DNA of 64,000 bases from contig OY741265.1 of NCBI GenBank assembly GCA_963514095.1, forward strand, positions 24,358,590 through 24,422,589, read 5' to 3'. This DNA comes from Eutrigla gurnardus. Its lineage: Eukaryota > Chordata > Actinopteri > Perciformes > Triglidae. Position 1 is the first letter of the stretch. Each line of letters opens with the position of its first letter. The notes under the pieces are model-generated. The model saw only the letters and a program-made list of their open reading frames with translations. It was not told where the DNA came from and did no database searches. Shown here piece by piece: positions 49,590-60,128 of the stretch. The position numbers were made by a program, and so were the translations under genes.

Positions 49590-49799
49590 AGACACGATGG
49601 CCAGTTCACCATCATCCAGCTGGTGGGGTTGCTGCGTGGCATCGCGGCCGGTATGACCTACCTGTCTGACCTGGGATACATCCACAGAGACCTGGCTGCC
49701 CGCAACATCTTGGTCAACAGCAACCTGGTGTGTAAGGTGTCTGACTTCGGCCTGTCCCGTGTGCTGGAGGATGACCCCGACGCTGCATACACCACCAGT
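49590..49799 (+). CDS. epha8: epha8 exon 13: kinase catalytic and activation segments
   Basis: The exon is 210 bp (70 codons), phase 0 at both ends. It starts after ttcctccag and ends AGT|gtgagt. It encodes RHDGQFTIIQLVGLLRGIAA and GMTYLSDLGYIHRDLAARNI, carrying the catalytic HRDLAARN loop. LVNSNLVCKVSDFGLSRVLE follows, with the DFG metal-binding motif, and then DDPDAAYTTS with the activation-loop Tyr. All catalytic residues are present, so the kinase is predicted active. Confidence 0.95.
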
Positions 49800-50034
49800 G
49801 TGAGTTTCCACATTGAGGCAAGCATTAATGCAGCGCACACACACATTCAGACAAACACACCATTCTTAGAAATGCACACTGTCACGCAGCGGCGATCCCA
49901 TGTAACAGGACTGAAAAGACAACTTGTATGTATATATAAATATGCACAAAGTATATTATATGTCAACATCACAGTTGACGCCTCCTGTTAAACTTGCAAA
50001 TATAAGCAGCAGAGGAGTTAATGGTGTATGGTAG

Positions 50035-50276
50035 AGATAGGATGAGGAGCTCAGACATCCGGAGGGAGTTTCCGAGTATGCCGCTTCTCCTTCACGTGGT
50101 TCAGGGCATCTGATCAGGATGCCTCCTGGGTGTCCCCATTTTTAGGTTTTCCGGGCATTTCCAAATGGTAAGAGGGTAAACCCAGAAAACACTGGAGGGA
50201 TTGCATATCTCATCTGACCTGGGAACACCTCTGGATCCCACAGGAAGTGCTGGAAAACGTGGATAGGTGGATGGTG
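50035..50276 (+). repeat. LINE (Rex/L2-like) 3'-end relic
   Basis: The order of words gatgaggagctcagacatcc, ggcatctgatcaggatgcct, ttccgggcatttcc, gacctgggaacacctctgga and aggaagtgctgg matches the degraded end of a reverse-transcriptase ORF common in fish LINEs. Confidence 0.55.
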
Positions 50277-53200
50277 CTTTTCGACTGGTAGAAACTCATA
50301 ATAGGTAACATACGTAGCTTAACATCTCAATCTGCTGACAAAGGTTCATAAAGTGGACTTTTAACAACGTATTGAATACTCAAAAATGCTTCACATGCAT
50401 TTATTGTGAATCAAATGCAGAAAGTCATGAGTAACAACAGTAGCTTTACTACGTCAAGCCCAAACCAAAATAATGATATCATTATGATGTCATCAGTACG
50501 GAAGTCACGAGAGGATCCATTTTCTGTGTGATGAATGTTTTCTTTTTAAGACTTCAGAACATTTGAAATGTATCTGTGCACTCTAAACACAAGATTGTGT
50601 GTTAGCAAGTTATGTAAATCAAAAAGTCACCTAGAAAAATGATTTAATCCCATTTCAAACATGGGGTAGTGGTGCATTTCAGCCTCTTGTGGCCAAAATG
50701 AATATTAAAACAATAAACAAATCACTCAAACCTTTTAGTTACGTAGAAAAATCATACTAGTAATTGTTTTTAACCTGGCAAATGGCAGATACAAATAATT
50801 TAAAGCAGTTAATTATCCTGACAAAAAGTATTTTCACCTGTTCCTAATCCTAGTCATAATTACGCAAGTGAAAACAATTTAGATCAAATTTAGAAAATGT
50901 ATCACAAGTTTCTCTTTTGCCTGTCGTCTGTACATCAGGGATGTTTACTGAGACAAAGTTCCTCCAGAAAACATTAATCAACTGTGTAGTGCTCCTTATG
51001 ATATGTGAATTAAATGTGTCACATTTTGAACATTAGATCCTGCAAATCTTTTGAGATCATGTCAATTAAGTGCAGCACTGAAAGATAACAGGACTCTTCT
51101 TTAAGCTAACAGTGCTCACATAAAATCAGACCACGAATCATCTAGAAAAACACAGAATAGATAATGACTATATAAAAGTAATGCAAATACAATCAAAGTC
51201 CCATGAAAGCATCTTTGTAAGTGCTCCAGTAGAGAGCAGTCCAGCATTAAACCTGTAGCCTGGTGAGCACAAATGTATAAAGTCTTAACTCACGAAGAAA
51301 AAAGGCCGAGCTCCTTCCAGAGACTGATACTATCAGCTCATAGTGCACAGATGGAAATCAGCATTTGACACATTTGTCTGTTACAGTCTGTTAACGCACA
51401 GCAATCAGATTACGGGAAGCAAGGTGATTACATGCGGCATCACTCAGACACAATCTGAAGGGGAAAAGGATTGTTAATGATGATATTACAGACACTATAG
51501 AATCATTATAGCACATATTCAACTCATGTTTGACTATGGCTGAATATTAATACAGTTCACATTAATGTCTGGAAATCAGTAAAGTGGATAAAGCGGCTTA
51601 CTCTGTGGAATTTGGCAGCAAAGTCACTTTGAAGAACCTGTAAGTATTTAGATCAGGAGTGAAGGTAACAGAATACAGTCATGTTGCTGATTTTTAAGGT
51701 TTAGCAGGACATCAAGTGTCTATAATGGGCAATGTCTTTGGACTAACCTTCAAATGTTTAAAATAACCCACAGGGAACGCTTTGTTTATTGAAGAAGTGA
51801 TTTATCCATTCGTCAACCTAATTAAGTGTCACTTTTATATCAAGAGGAGTGGAAGTAGTTCACATACTTGCTCACATTTGCAAGTCTATTCTTGTCCTGG
51901 CTCTGTTTAGTGGCTTAACCACCGTGTCTTTTTATGTATTCATGTACATGTATGCAGTGGTGACAAGTACTCTAGCCAGAGTACGGATATTAGCAAGTAT
52001 TTTACTAATCTCCACTTCATGCTACTTCCTACTTCAATGTTAGTATACATTTCAGAGGATAATGGTGCACGTTTATTTACATGACTTACATAAATAAAAC
52101 ATCTTGTAATCCGATGCATTGTTATTGATTAAAATACTCAACAGTATAGATAAAATGAGCTGTAACATTTTAAGGCTGTTTACACAGTAAAGGCAGAGTA
52201 GGACATTTAGAAAACCCACAGAGACTTTGAACGCATCGCAGAACTGAAAAAGTTTGTTCAGACCTCTGTTCAAAGCCGCTCCCCCAGAACGCCGCAACGA
52301 GTGCTCGAGAATCGAAAGTGGGCACACTCAGGAAGCACTGACAGACAGGCAGGCCTCTCTGCATGACTACTTTTGCTTTTGTTATTTTAACAACATTCTA
52401 CTGATAATCCGTCTGTACCTTTGCTTGTATTGGTGTATGTTTAGACTGAGGTATTAGCCGACCACTTTGACTTAAATCTTGTGCATCACTCTGGACATTT
52501 TGGCTTCTTAATTTTCGATAATTTGGCTGCATGCATGTGGCATGCATTTTGGCAAGGGTTTGAGTTTTTTCTTTATAGGTGCTATTGACAACATTGATAA
52601 CATCCAGCTACTAGATGTTGCACTCTCACTCCCCCCTTCCATTACATTCACGTCACAACACAGCTGTTGCTTGAAGCGCATGCGCCCTCAAAGGGTTGCC
52701 AGTGTTCGTGTTAGCTTAAAGCTAGCTTTAAAGATATATTACCGGTCAAGAAGAAAAGTAGCCACCTTGGCCTGGCTTTTCAGTCCTTGAAACTCCTTCA
52801 GCTGAGTCCGACGATCAAACACTGAACCAACATTCACTCTGGTCTTGCTCCTCCTTTTGTCACTTAGCACTTGGGACTGGTATCGAAATGCCGCCCGCTT
52901 ACCGTTCCACAATAACTGGCAACCCCAAAGACTCTTGACACCTGACTACGTAGAGATACCATGTGATACCAACGTCGTTATTCTATTGGCTCACAAGCCT
53001 TGCTAGAAGCCGCAGCCACATGTCACACATCTACACAGAGGCAAAGAAAACATTCATTTTGGACCTGTCAATATTTTTTTTAAATGATTCATTCACAATC
53101 AAAAACGTTTTTTTCACAAGAAGTGATACTTTTGAATCTGCACATTTCTAAAAGCTCTGTGGATGTATTCTTTTTTTAAATTATTGGTTTATATAAAAAT

Positions 53201-53739
53201 GTTATCAATATGACCTTTTATTTGTGAAATTCAACCTTACTACCTGTTATGCTTTTCTAATAAACTGTGTAGCAGAAATTCAGACCTATATAAACAAAAA
53301 TGCCTCCAATGTCTCGAAATTGTAGTTTTTAGTATTTTCCACCAGCTTTAGAATGCATGCTGTGTTCAAGGTTGCCACTAGGGGCATTGCTGCTGTGTTA
53401 TGGAGCACTGTGTGTTTTTATGCTATTCATCAAAACTAATAGCATTTAGTGTCCATAAATGGTAATGTTAACAAGTGATTAAAGGGTTAACATTCTGAAA
53501 ATGAATTAATATTTGGTAGTGATGATCAAGACTGAAGTTTAAAGGATTTAACTCAATCAAAGTAAAGTATCAAGAAAATAATATTAATATATAATTTGAT
53601 GGCAGTCTTTTGATATGTTAATCCTTTTTAGGATATCAAAGCTACTTTTAAATGGAAGCTTAAGGGGTAAAGTTTTTCTGTTTTTCTCCACCAACCGCAG
53701 TGAAGAATTGCATGTTGTCTTCACCATCTCCACCTGGAT

Positions 53740-54244
53740 TTAAAGGTTAAGGCCAGCATTAATCTATATTTTTCTTATTGTCAACAAATCCCAGGACAAG
53801 ACCAAAATCAACAATGTGTCTTATTGTCTGAGACACTCACATCTGCCTCTTTGTTTCTACTGAAGAGTAGTTTCAGTTTTTTTTTTGAAACGGCTATATA
53901 CATCTCTAAAACAGCAGGGCACTCAAAGGGGAAACAATGGTGCTTCAGTGGGCGGCTATTTTCAAACGTGGATGAAAGGACATTTGTGGTCGCGTAATTA
54001 TTTACAGCAGTAAGACGGTGAATGTAGGATCGAGTCAAAATTAACTACTGTGTAATGAAGGAACATGTCACCCAGTGCGAAAGTGTGGCTCATTGGTGTG
54101 TTTTTAGTTGTTAAACAACAATGGAGCTCAGAAGGTGTTTGATGCGTTGGATGCAAAGACAATGTTTTAGTGGGATATATTCTCGGTTGGCTTTTATTCA
54201 AAATAATAAGAAAAGCATTGAATATAGACAGACTAACCCTTTAA
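53740..54244 (+). mobile_element. Kolobok-like MITE, copy B, TTAA flanked
   Basis: It starts TTAA-AGGTTAAGGCCAGC and ends GACTAACCCT-TTAA, giving short inverted ends and a TTAA target site. Internal blocks match copy A at 9480-10045. Assignment to Kolobok rests on TTAA and the AGG terminus only. Confidence 0.55.
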
Positions 54245-54312
54245 CCAGCTGGGATCGGCTCCAACCCCCCCCCTGCGACCCTGAATACAGGAAAAAGTGG
54301 TAGACCATGGAT
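54245..54312 (+). mobile_element. L2-type 3' tail, copy 2, nested with 10-bp target duplication
   Basis: The tail ccagctgggatcggctccaa to ggtagaccatggat is bracketed by AACCCTTTAA at 54235-54244 and again at 54313-54322. The retroposed tail therefore landed exactly at the end of the Kolobok-like element. Confidence 0.7.
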
Positions 54313-54401
54313 AACCCTTTAAGCTGTGATCGTGAATTTGATTCAATAAACCTAAAGAAAGTCTGATACACTCAGGTCAAACTTCTTTTTGCACCTGACA
54401 G

Positions 54402-54551
54402 GGTGGAAAAATCCCAATCCGCTGGACAGCCCCAGAGGCCATCGCCTACAGGAAGTTCTCTTCCTCCAGCGACGTGTGGAGCTACGGCGTGGTCATGTGG
54501 GAGGTGACGTCCTATGGAGAGCGACCGTACTGGAACCTCACCAACAGAGAT
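54402..54551 (+). CDS. epha8: epha8 exon 14: kinase C-lobe (APE region)
   Basis: The exon is 150 bp (50 codons), phase 0 at both ends. It starts after cctgacag and ends GAT|gtgagc. It encodes GGKIPIRWTAPEAIAYRKFS, with the APE motif, then SSSDVWSYGVVMWEVTSYGE and RPYWNLTNRD. The following intron is only 81 bp, the shortest in the gene. Confidence 0.95.
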
Positions 54552-54632
54552 GTGAGCGCTGTTTCTTAACCAGCAAACTTCCGTGTGTTTTCACAGAAGA
54601 CACTGTAGTCTCATCCATTTTTTGCTGTGCAG

Positions 54633-54823
54633 GTGATCAAATCTGTGGAGGAGGGCTACAGGCTGCCCGCTCCGATGGGCTGCCCCGGCCCTCTACATAC
54701 GCTCATGCTCGACTGCTGGCAGAAGGATCGGAACGAGAGGCCGCGCTTTTGCCAGATAGTCACTGTTCTTGACAAGCTAATCCGCAACCCAGAGAACCTG
54801 AAGTCCATGGACACGCTCTGCAG
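54633..54823 (+). CDS. epha8: epha8 exon 15: kinase end and linker
   Basis: The exon is 191 bp, phase 0 in and phase 2 out. It starts after tgtgcag and ends AG|gtgggt. It encodes VIKSVEEGYRLPAPMGCPGP and LHTLMLDCWQKDRNERPRFC, including the conserved DCWQKDR-x-x-RP helix that closes the kinase domain, then QIVTVLDKLIRNPENLKSMD and TLC. Confidence 0.94.
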
Positions 54824-55691
54824 GTGGGTGGGCCACTGAATTGATCCATGTTTGCAGTGAAGCAACATGTGTGCATTGTGTCACATGCCGAGGGGTCTTT
54901 TGATTTAATTTGGCCCGACAGTTCGCCAACATTTAATCAAATATTGGTTCATGTGATTAGAGGATTAAGCTGCAAATCAAAGCGGGAAACCATCTGCGAG
55001 GGGCTACGAAGATGATCTCCCGGACAATATATGGTGACAGGCTGTTAAGCTACTAAGTAACTGTCCTGGTGTGCGGGCAAAGTAAATCCAATCTCATCCC
55101 GCTGCTATCAAACATGAGCACGGTGGATTGAAGTTGATGGCCTAAAGTTTCCCTCAAAGTTCTCTGGCAAATGAAGTGAGCGGTCGCGTTCGTTTTCCAA
55201 TAAGCTCATTCCTGATGGACGCGCTGTGCGTTAAGTAAAAGCCTTGCTGTGATATTGACATTGATCCGCAGTGAAACTGGGAGCAGGTTTGAGGGGACGA
55301 CCGGGCCGAAGCCAGACCTGTGTAAATGTGCTCAGTTCAGATCCCGGGTCCGATGGAGCCAGCGGTGCATTGCACCATGCATATGTGGTGAGGAAAGTGG
55401 TCGGTAGAGGAAGAGGCAGAGGAGAAGTAGCAGTGTTAAGGATTTCTCCCTGTATTAATCTACCCAGCAGCCATCCTGCAACCACAGCCACCACCTCTTC
55501 TCTATCATTTTAACTGATATTGATTTTCTGCCTCAGTTACTGGCGCATTTCAGAGCCCCCCAGTTGCTCTGCCGTTTGCTCTTTTTCTGCCTCTTTTCTC
55601 ATTTTTGAACTCCCTCTAACTAATCTTTTTGTCTGTCCATTAATCTCTCTCTCACTCTCTCTCTCTCTCTCACTCTCTCTCTCTCTCTCTC

Positions 55692-55731
<40 letters not shown>

Positions 55732-55775
55732 TCTCTCTGTCTATCTATGTCCATCTGTCTCTCTCCCTGCCACAG
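54824..55775 (+). other. Intron 15 of epha8
   Basis: The intron is 952 bp. Its last 130 bp are dominated by a CT microsatellite that serves as an unusually long polypyrimidine tract for exon 16. The rest is unremarkable. Confidence 0.85.
55645..55738 (+). repeat. (CT)n microsatellite upstream of exon 16
   Basis: About 94 bp of CT with a few CACT interruptions, ending about 37 bp before the exon. Confidence 0.95.
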
Positions 55776-55934
55776 TTTAAGCAGTCCACCGCTGATGGAA
55801 AGAGCTATCCCCGACTTCAGCAGCTGTAACTCAGTGAATGAGTGGCTGGACACCATAAAGATGAGCCGCTACAAGGACCACTTTGCAGCAGGGGGATACC
55901 AAACTCTGGGGCACGTCATTAGCATGAACCAAGG
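55776..55934 (+). CDS. epha8: epha8 exon 16: linker and first part of SAM domain
   Basis: The exon is 159 bp, phase 2 in and phase 2 out, and follows a long CT-repeat tract ending gccacag. It encodes (S)LSSPPLMERAIPDFSSCNS and VNEWLDTIKMSRYKDHFAAG, then GYQTLGHVISMNQ. This is the start of the SAM domain, a five-helix interaction module that clusters Eph receptors. The donor is GG|gtgagt. Confidence 0.93.
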
Positions 55935-57202
55935 GTGAGTAGTGACCGTGATGGAGAGTGATAACAACTCAGAGGTGATGGTAAGGCCTCAGCTTTTGGC
56001 AGCCGATGTATGTTGCTTAAAGACCCCGCGGGGTGAGAAATCACTGTTACAATGAAGTCCATTCGGCACACTTGAGGTATTATAAAATCCACGTAGTAAA
56101 TTGCAAAGTATTAGTTTGATCCCTGTCATGTTTCTGACCCGCTCATTTTCTTTGTTAATTGCCACCTCCACAGCTCCGTTGAATGAGCCTCTTCCATTGA
56201 GCTCAGTCACAAGCATAATAAACCCTTCTATCTGAGCCAGGGGTCAGGATCTCGTTTTGATTTCAGTCAGCCTTCAAGTCTGTCTTTCACAATTACCATC
56301 ATCTCTCCTGTAGTGGGAAAGTAAATGACTTAGGTCCTCGACAGCAAATCATGAGCTGTGTCTCATATAAAAGCTGATATCCAAATAAAGGCAGATCTCA
56401 ATACTATCAAGCGATATGGTAAGGTGCGCTGGCAACAAACAAGTGAAGGATGGGTAAAAGGGGAAACATGGACGTGTTGTTCCCATTCTGACTACTAGCT
56501 TGAGACGATTTTCATTCCAGCTCTTTTCTTGGTTGGTAGAGGTTTTGCAAATCTTTGGATCGTGTCAAATCGTGTAGTATGTGATAGTGTTGTAGTATGT
56601 CTGATGGAAGATTAGAAGAAATTTGAAATGTAAGTTAATCTTGTATATGAAAACCAATATCATGGTATAGATCAAACTGAATCATGGGGCAACTTCCCTG
56701 GGAAGAGGGGGAAGCTGCACTGTTCTAGCGGTGTGGTAAGAATAGTAACAATGTGATCGTAACATCCCTGGTTTCTTTCTGGCCAGGTCCTTTGTTACAT
56801 GTCATTCCCTTTTCTGTCTTCCTGTCTTTACTGTATGTGCACTGCAGTGGCATATGGAGCACATGTGACGCCCTAGGCAAGCTTGAAATCCGAAACACAA
56901 AGAAAAGTTTCTTTTTTTCCTTCTTTTTTACCATTAATCATTGGCATTTTCATGTTGAAACATTGCCGCTTAAGTTATCCTACAGAAGTTTCAGTTTGTT
57001 GCAATCTGCAAACTCACCGCTAGATGCTACTAAATCCTTCACACTGCTCCTTTAACGTGATATGGTGAACTTGATACCAAGCAGTTGCTTATTTAGTTAT
57101 GGAGCTACATTATAAGCATTATATCATCGTTTTCTTCACTTGAGATGAAAGGGCTTCTCTCAGCTATCTGAGATTTTGTTTCTGTTTGTGCGTGTCATGC
57201 AG
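55935..57202 (+). other. Intron 16 of epha8
   Basis: The intron is 1.27 kb. It carries, near its 3' end, a minus-strand copy of a fish dispersed repeat (56985-57055). No other feature is recognised. Confidence 0.85.
56985..57055 (-). repeat. Minus-strand end of the AAAGGAGCAGTGTG repeat
   Basis: The reverse complement reads aaaggagcagtgtgaaggat and gcatctagcggtgagtttgc, the left end of the same family as at 21058. Confidence 0.6.
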
Positions 57203-57317
57203 GGACATCCAGCGGCTCGGGGTGACACTGATGGGCCACCAGAAGAAGATCATGACGAGTGTGCAGGTGATGAGGGCGCAGGTCCTCAACAAGAGTGTGC
57301 CATCTGTGCACGTATAA
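57203..57317 (+). CDS. epha8: epha8 exon 17: end of SAM domain, C-terminal PDZ-type tail, stop
   Basis: The coding part starts after catgcag, phase 2 in, and runs to TAA at 57315-57317. It encodes (G)DIQRLGVTLMGHQKKIMTS and VQVMRAQVLNKSVPSVHV. GVTLMGHQKKI is the EphA8-like SAM helix 5. The final Val-His-Val has hydrophobic residues at positions 0 and -2, the class II PDZ-ligand form typical of Eph receptors. Confidence 0.94.
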
Positions 57318-57747
57318 CTCCAACATTGAGGTTTCTAGAAACGCAGGCTTCTATAAGGACTCCATGGAATTTAAGATGGTCTGGAGAATAAGATATGTGG
57401 GAACTTTACAAGACTTTTTTCCTGAAGAGATTGAAGAACAAAACATGAAAGGTTTTAACTATGGAGCAAGTAAACATGACTTCTTTGAGACAAGTCCGAA
57501 CTTTCATTTTTTTTTCCTATTCGATTGCATTTTCTGAGTTTAAATGTCTTGTTTATAAATGGAAAGACTGCCTTAATTGCCACAAATTACATTCATTTTA
57601 TTGTCAGCAAAGAGAAGATAATTTATTAGTCATGAATTTATTAGAGAAATATGATTTACTGAATAGTGCGAATGCATGGAGTGATGTAGAGTGTAGGGAC
57701 GGTGGGTGTTTTTAAATGTTCTGACGACACACGCACCTCTCCTGCAG

Positions 57748-57920
57748 TTGAGGAGACCGATGCCCCGAGTGAGGCTCGAGCCAGAGAAAAAGTGGAGAAA
57801 AGTGAGATAGCGCTCACCCAAGTTGCCAGATCATCTCCACAGCTGAGAAGACCTATTTCACCCCAGGCTATTAATACGAACGACGGGCACGTTCTTCTGC
57901 CGTCTAACCTTGATGAATGA
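57748..57920 (+). other. Possible alternative 3' exon or chance ORF in the 3' UTR
   Basis: A good acceptor (cacctctcctgcag) is followed by an open frame of 57 codons ending in TGA at 57918. The frame is rich in Glu, Arg and Ala (EETDAPSEARAREKVEKSE) and is GC-richer than its flanks. That frame needs a phase-1 donor, but the good donors inside exon 17 (CAG|gtgatg, CAG|gtcctc) are phase 0. A phase-0 join would instead give LRRPMPRVRLEPEKKWRKVR and a stop. I cannot tell an exon from chance. Confidence 0.2.
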
Positions 57921-58240
57921 CCCCTGGAGAGCCTGAGAGCCCTCTGTCCAGATTGAAGCTGCGTGGCGCACAACTACTGTACTTGGAAGATGTTTGTATG
58001 ATTCAGTTATGGTGCACTTTATTCTACAAACTCTCTGTGTTGTAGAGGCTTTGCAGTTGTGTCACAAATCTCTGCGCCACAACTGGAGTCACAATGTTGT
58101 TCTGCTGAAGAATTAGCTGTTTGAAAATATTACACAAATAATGACTAAAGTATGAAACAAAAGAAAGAGATATATAACATGAATTATAGTGTAGTAGGTC
58201 ACTTGCTCATGAGATTTCTTCACTGTGACAGTTAACAGAA

Positions 58241-58246
58241 AATAAA
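58241..58246 (+). terminator. Candidate poly(A) signal of epha8
   Basis: AATAAA lies about 925 bp after the stop codon in an A-rich run (aataaaataaattt). It is the first canonical hexamer downstream of the stop that I noticed. A later AATAAA-type site near 60390 is an alternative. Confidence 0.45.
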
Positions 58247-59261
58247 ATAAATTTAAATGACACATCATATGTTTACATACAAAATCAACATCGTAATGAC
58301 CACTTCAAACAATATGATAAATGCTGCATCTGATGCAATTTTCAGTACATTTGGGGATTTATTGTTATACCTCGTTGGAAATGTAATCCAAATACACTGG
58401 TATTAAATATTCCTTTCTAATCTGATCAAATCTCAAATCTAGAACCTCTTCTTGACCTTGGGGATAGTAGTTTATTATAAATGAATCTTAACTAAAGGTT
58501 CACTACTGCAATTAGCATAGTCATCATGTGGCCAAAGTCAAATATATGAAATATAACATGAGAGCCAGGAAAATACAACAACTAGTATGTGGTTTCTCAG
58601 ATAAGATTACCATGTCACTCTTTCGTTCTATTCTTTGAGTTCAAATATTTGAAACTTATAAAAAAATATATATTTCAAATATAATAAAATCTATTTCAGA
58701 TATATTATATATACATTACAATATATATTTCTCAAAGCCTGCCAGGCTATATGATTTTCCTTGATTATTTTCAGACACAGAAATACATTTCACGCAACTT
58801 GCAGGAATTTTTAAAATGCATTTGGAAGATCCCATACATTGAAAAGGTATTTGATATTATAGCCAAAACTAACACCAGTTAACTTTTGCTTTTTGCAGCC
58901 ATGTAGCTGGCAGCAAGCTCATACTAACCATGGATATAAAGAGAACTGGATACAGCGTTGGAGGCGGGACCTTTCATTTCTATGAAAGACGCTCAGTGGG
59001 GCACATGATGCAAAAAAAGAGTTTGACTTATAAAATTACCAGGATCTTCTGCATCCATGGGACAGTAGCAAGCGCTTTAGCATTTCCTATAACCCTGCCT
59101 CCCAACCGCTCGGGCTCAGGCCCGCTCACGTGAACATCATTGTGTTTATTCGTAGCAGAACTGCATTCATGAGCTTGCTTACTCGTTGTACCCTTGCGTA
59201 GTAGCCTAGCATAGTAGCTGCAGCAGCTGGTGTTTGTTTGGTAGGCTGCGGAACATATTAA

Positions 59262-59321
59262 TTTGGATGTAATAATCCAATTTGGATGTAATAATGTTAA
59301 TTTGGATGTAATAATCCAAAA
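59262..59321. repeat. Short tandem repeat, three units
   Basis: TTTGGATGTAATAAT occurs three times at a 19-20 bp period. Confidence 0.9.
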
Positions 59322-60111
59322 CCAACTGGCCTTGTTTTACAACTTAACTCAGCAACGTATCATAATCACAATAAATAGCTACTAGCCGGTAAGTGGTTGT
59401 ACAGAGACCGGCTTTACAGTAGGCCTATAGAGCCAATGGATGTATTATAAGATTTAAAAGAAAAAGATGAATTGCAGCCTATAAATTCAGTATTACAACC
59501 ACATACAGCTAGCATGGATCTGATGCACATTCATTATGCCTTGGGAAATAAGTATGGCTCGCTATTAGTGCATTTCACAACTTTTACGACCTAACAATTT
59601 AAATAAGGGCTATGGCGTCTCTTTCTCAGTGTGTCTTCCAGTTCTCTTTATAGGTACATGGTATAAATGCTAACTGACAGCTAGATGCTAGGTCTAGCTG
59701 CTACTCAGTTATCTAGTGCAGAAGAACGCTAATTAGCTGAGCACATTTTGATGTTATTTAACTGCTGCTAAAATATGAAACCAGTCAGATGTGTTTGTTA
59801 AATAATTATCAGTAAAAGAAGGCAGTAAGAAATATATGCTTGTGGGATTCTGTTTCAGCGCGAAGTATTGTTGAAGTTTCCCAGAATCAGCCAATGTTAA
59901 TCGGTAGTTCAACAGTTTGACCTTGGCCCATGAATTTATATGAGAATTTATTCTAGAGTAGCTCATGACTGCCAAACCTACAAAATTGTGTAAATTTTTA
60001 TATTTCCTTAAAATTTCCCTAAAATGTTTATCATTAAAATTCCTTAAATATTAACCCGATAAAAGCATACTGTACATCTTTTGAGCTTTCAACCAAAATT
60101 AAACACATAGT

Positions 60112-60128
60112 GGGGGGGGGGGGGGGGG
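60112..60128. repeat. Poly-G run, 17 bp
   Basis: Seventeen consecutive G in an AT-rich region. Confidence 0.95.

Larger units (their letters stand above)
49800..54401 (+). other. Intron 13 of epha8
   Basis: The intron is 4.6 kb. It contains a LINE 3'-end relic (50035-50276) and a Kolobok-like MITE with a nested LINE tail (53740-54322). The 50.3-53.7 kb stretch is AT-rich with no recognisable feature. Confidence 0.85.
28782..58246 (+). other. epha8: epha8-like Eph receptor gene, 3' portion (exons 4-17 plus 3' UTR)
   Basis: Eph receptors are membrane tyrosine kinases that bind ephrins on neighbouring cells and guide axons and tissue boundaries. Fourteen exons with matching phases encode, in order, a Cys-rich segment, two FN3 domains, a transmembrane helix, juxtamembrane tyrosines, a kinase domain and a SAM domain. 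Assignment to EphA8 rests on the juxtamembrane HCGYSKAFQDSDEEKMHYQN, the kinase start GEVCYGR, the activation segment RVLEDDPDAAYTT, and the SAM stretches HFAAGGY and GVTLMGHQKKI, which fit EphA8 better than my recollection of EphA3, A5 or A7. Predicted coding length here is about 739 codons. With exons 1-3 the whole protein should be about 1000 residues, as usual for the family. Exons 1-3 lie upstream of the window. Eph family membership is near certain; the paralogue call is strong but made from memory. Confidence 0.88.
57318..58260 (+). other. epha8: epha8 3' UTR (inferred)
   Basis: This non-coding tail runs from the stop codon to just past the first good poly(A) signal. It contains a GC-richer block, 57748-57960, that follows an acceptor-like ctctcctgcag and stays open for 57 codons. 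It is treated separately as a possible alternative exon. The true 3' end cannot be fixed from sequence alone. Confidence 0.5.

Noticed and set aside
49548..49846. Antisense frame of 98 codons opposite exon 13
   Set aside because: It is a shadow of the kinase exon encoding HRDLAARN and DFG.
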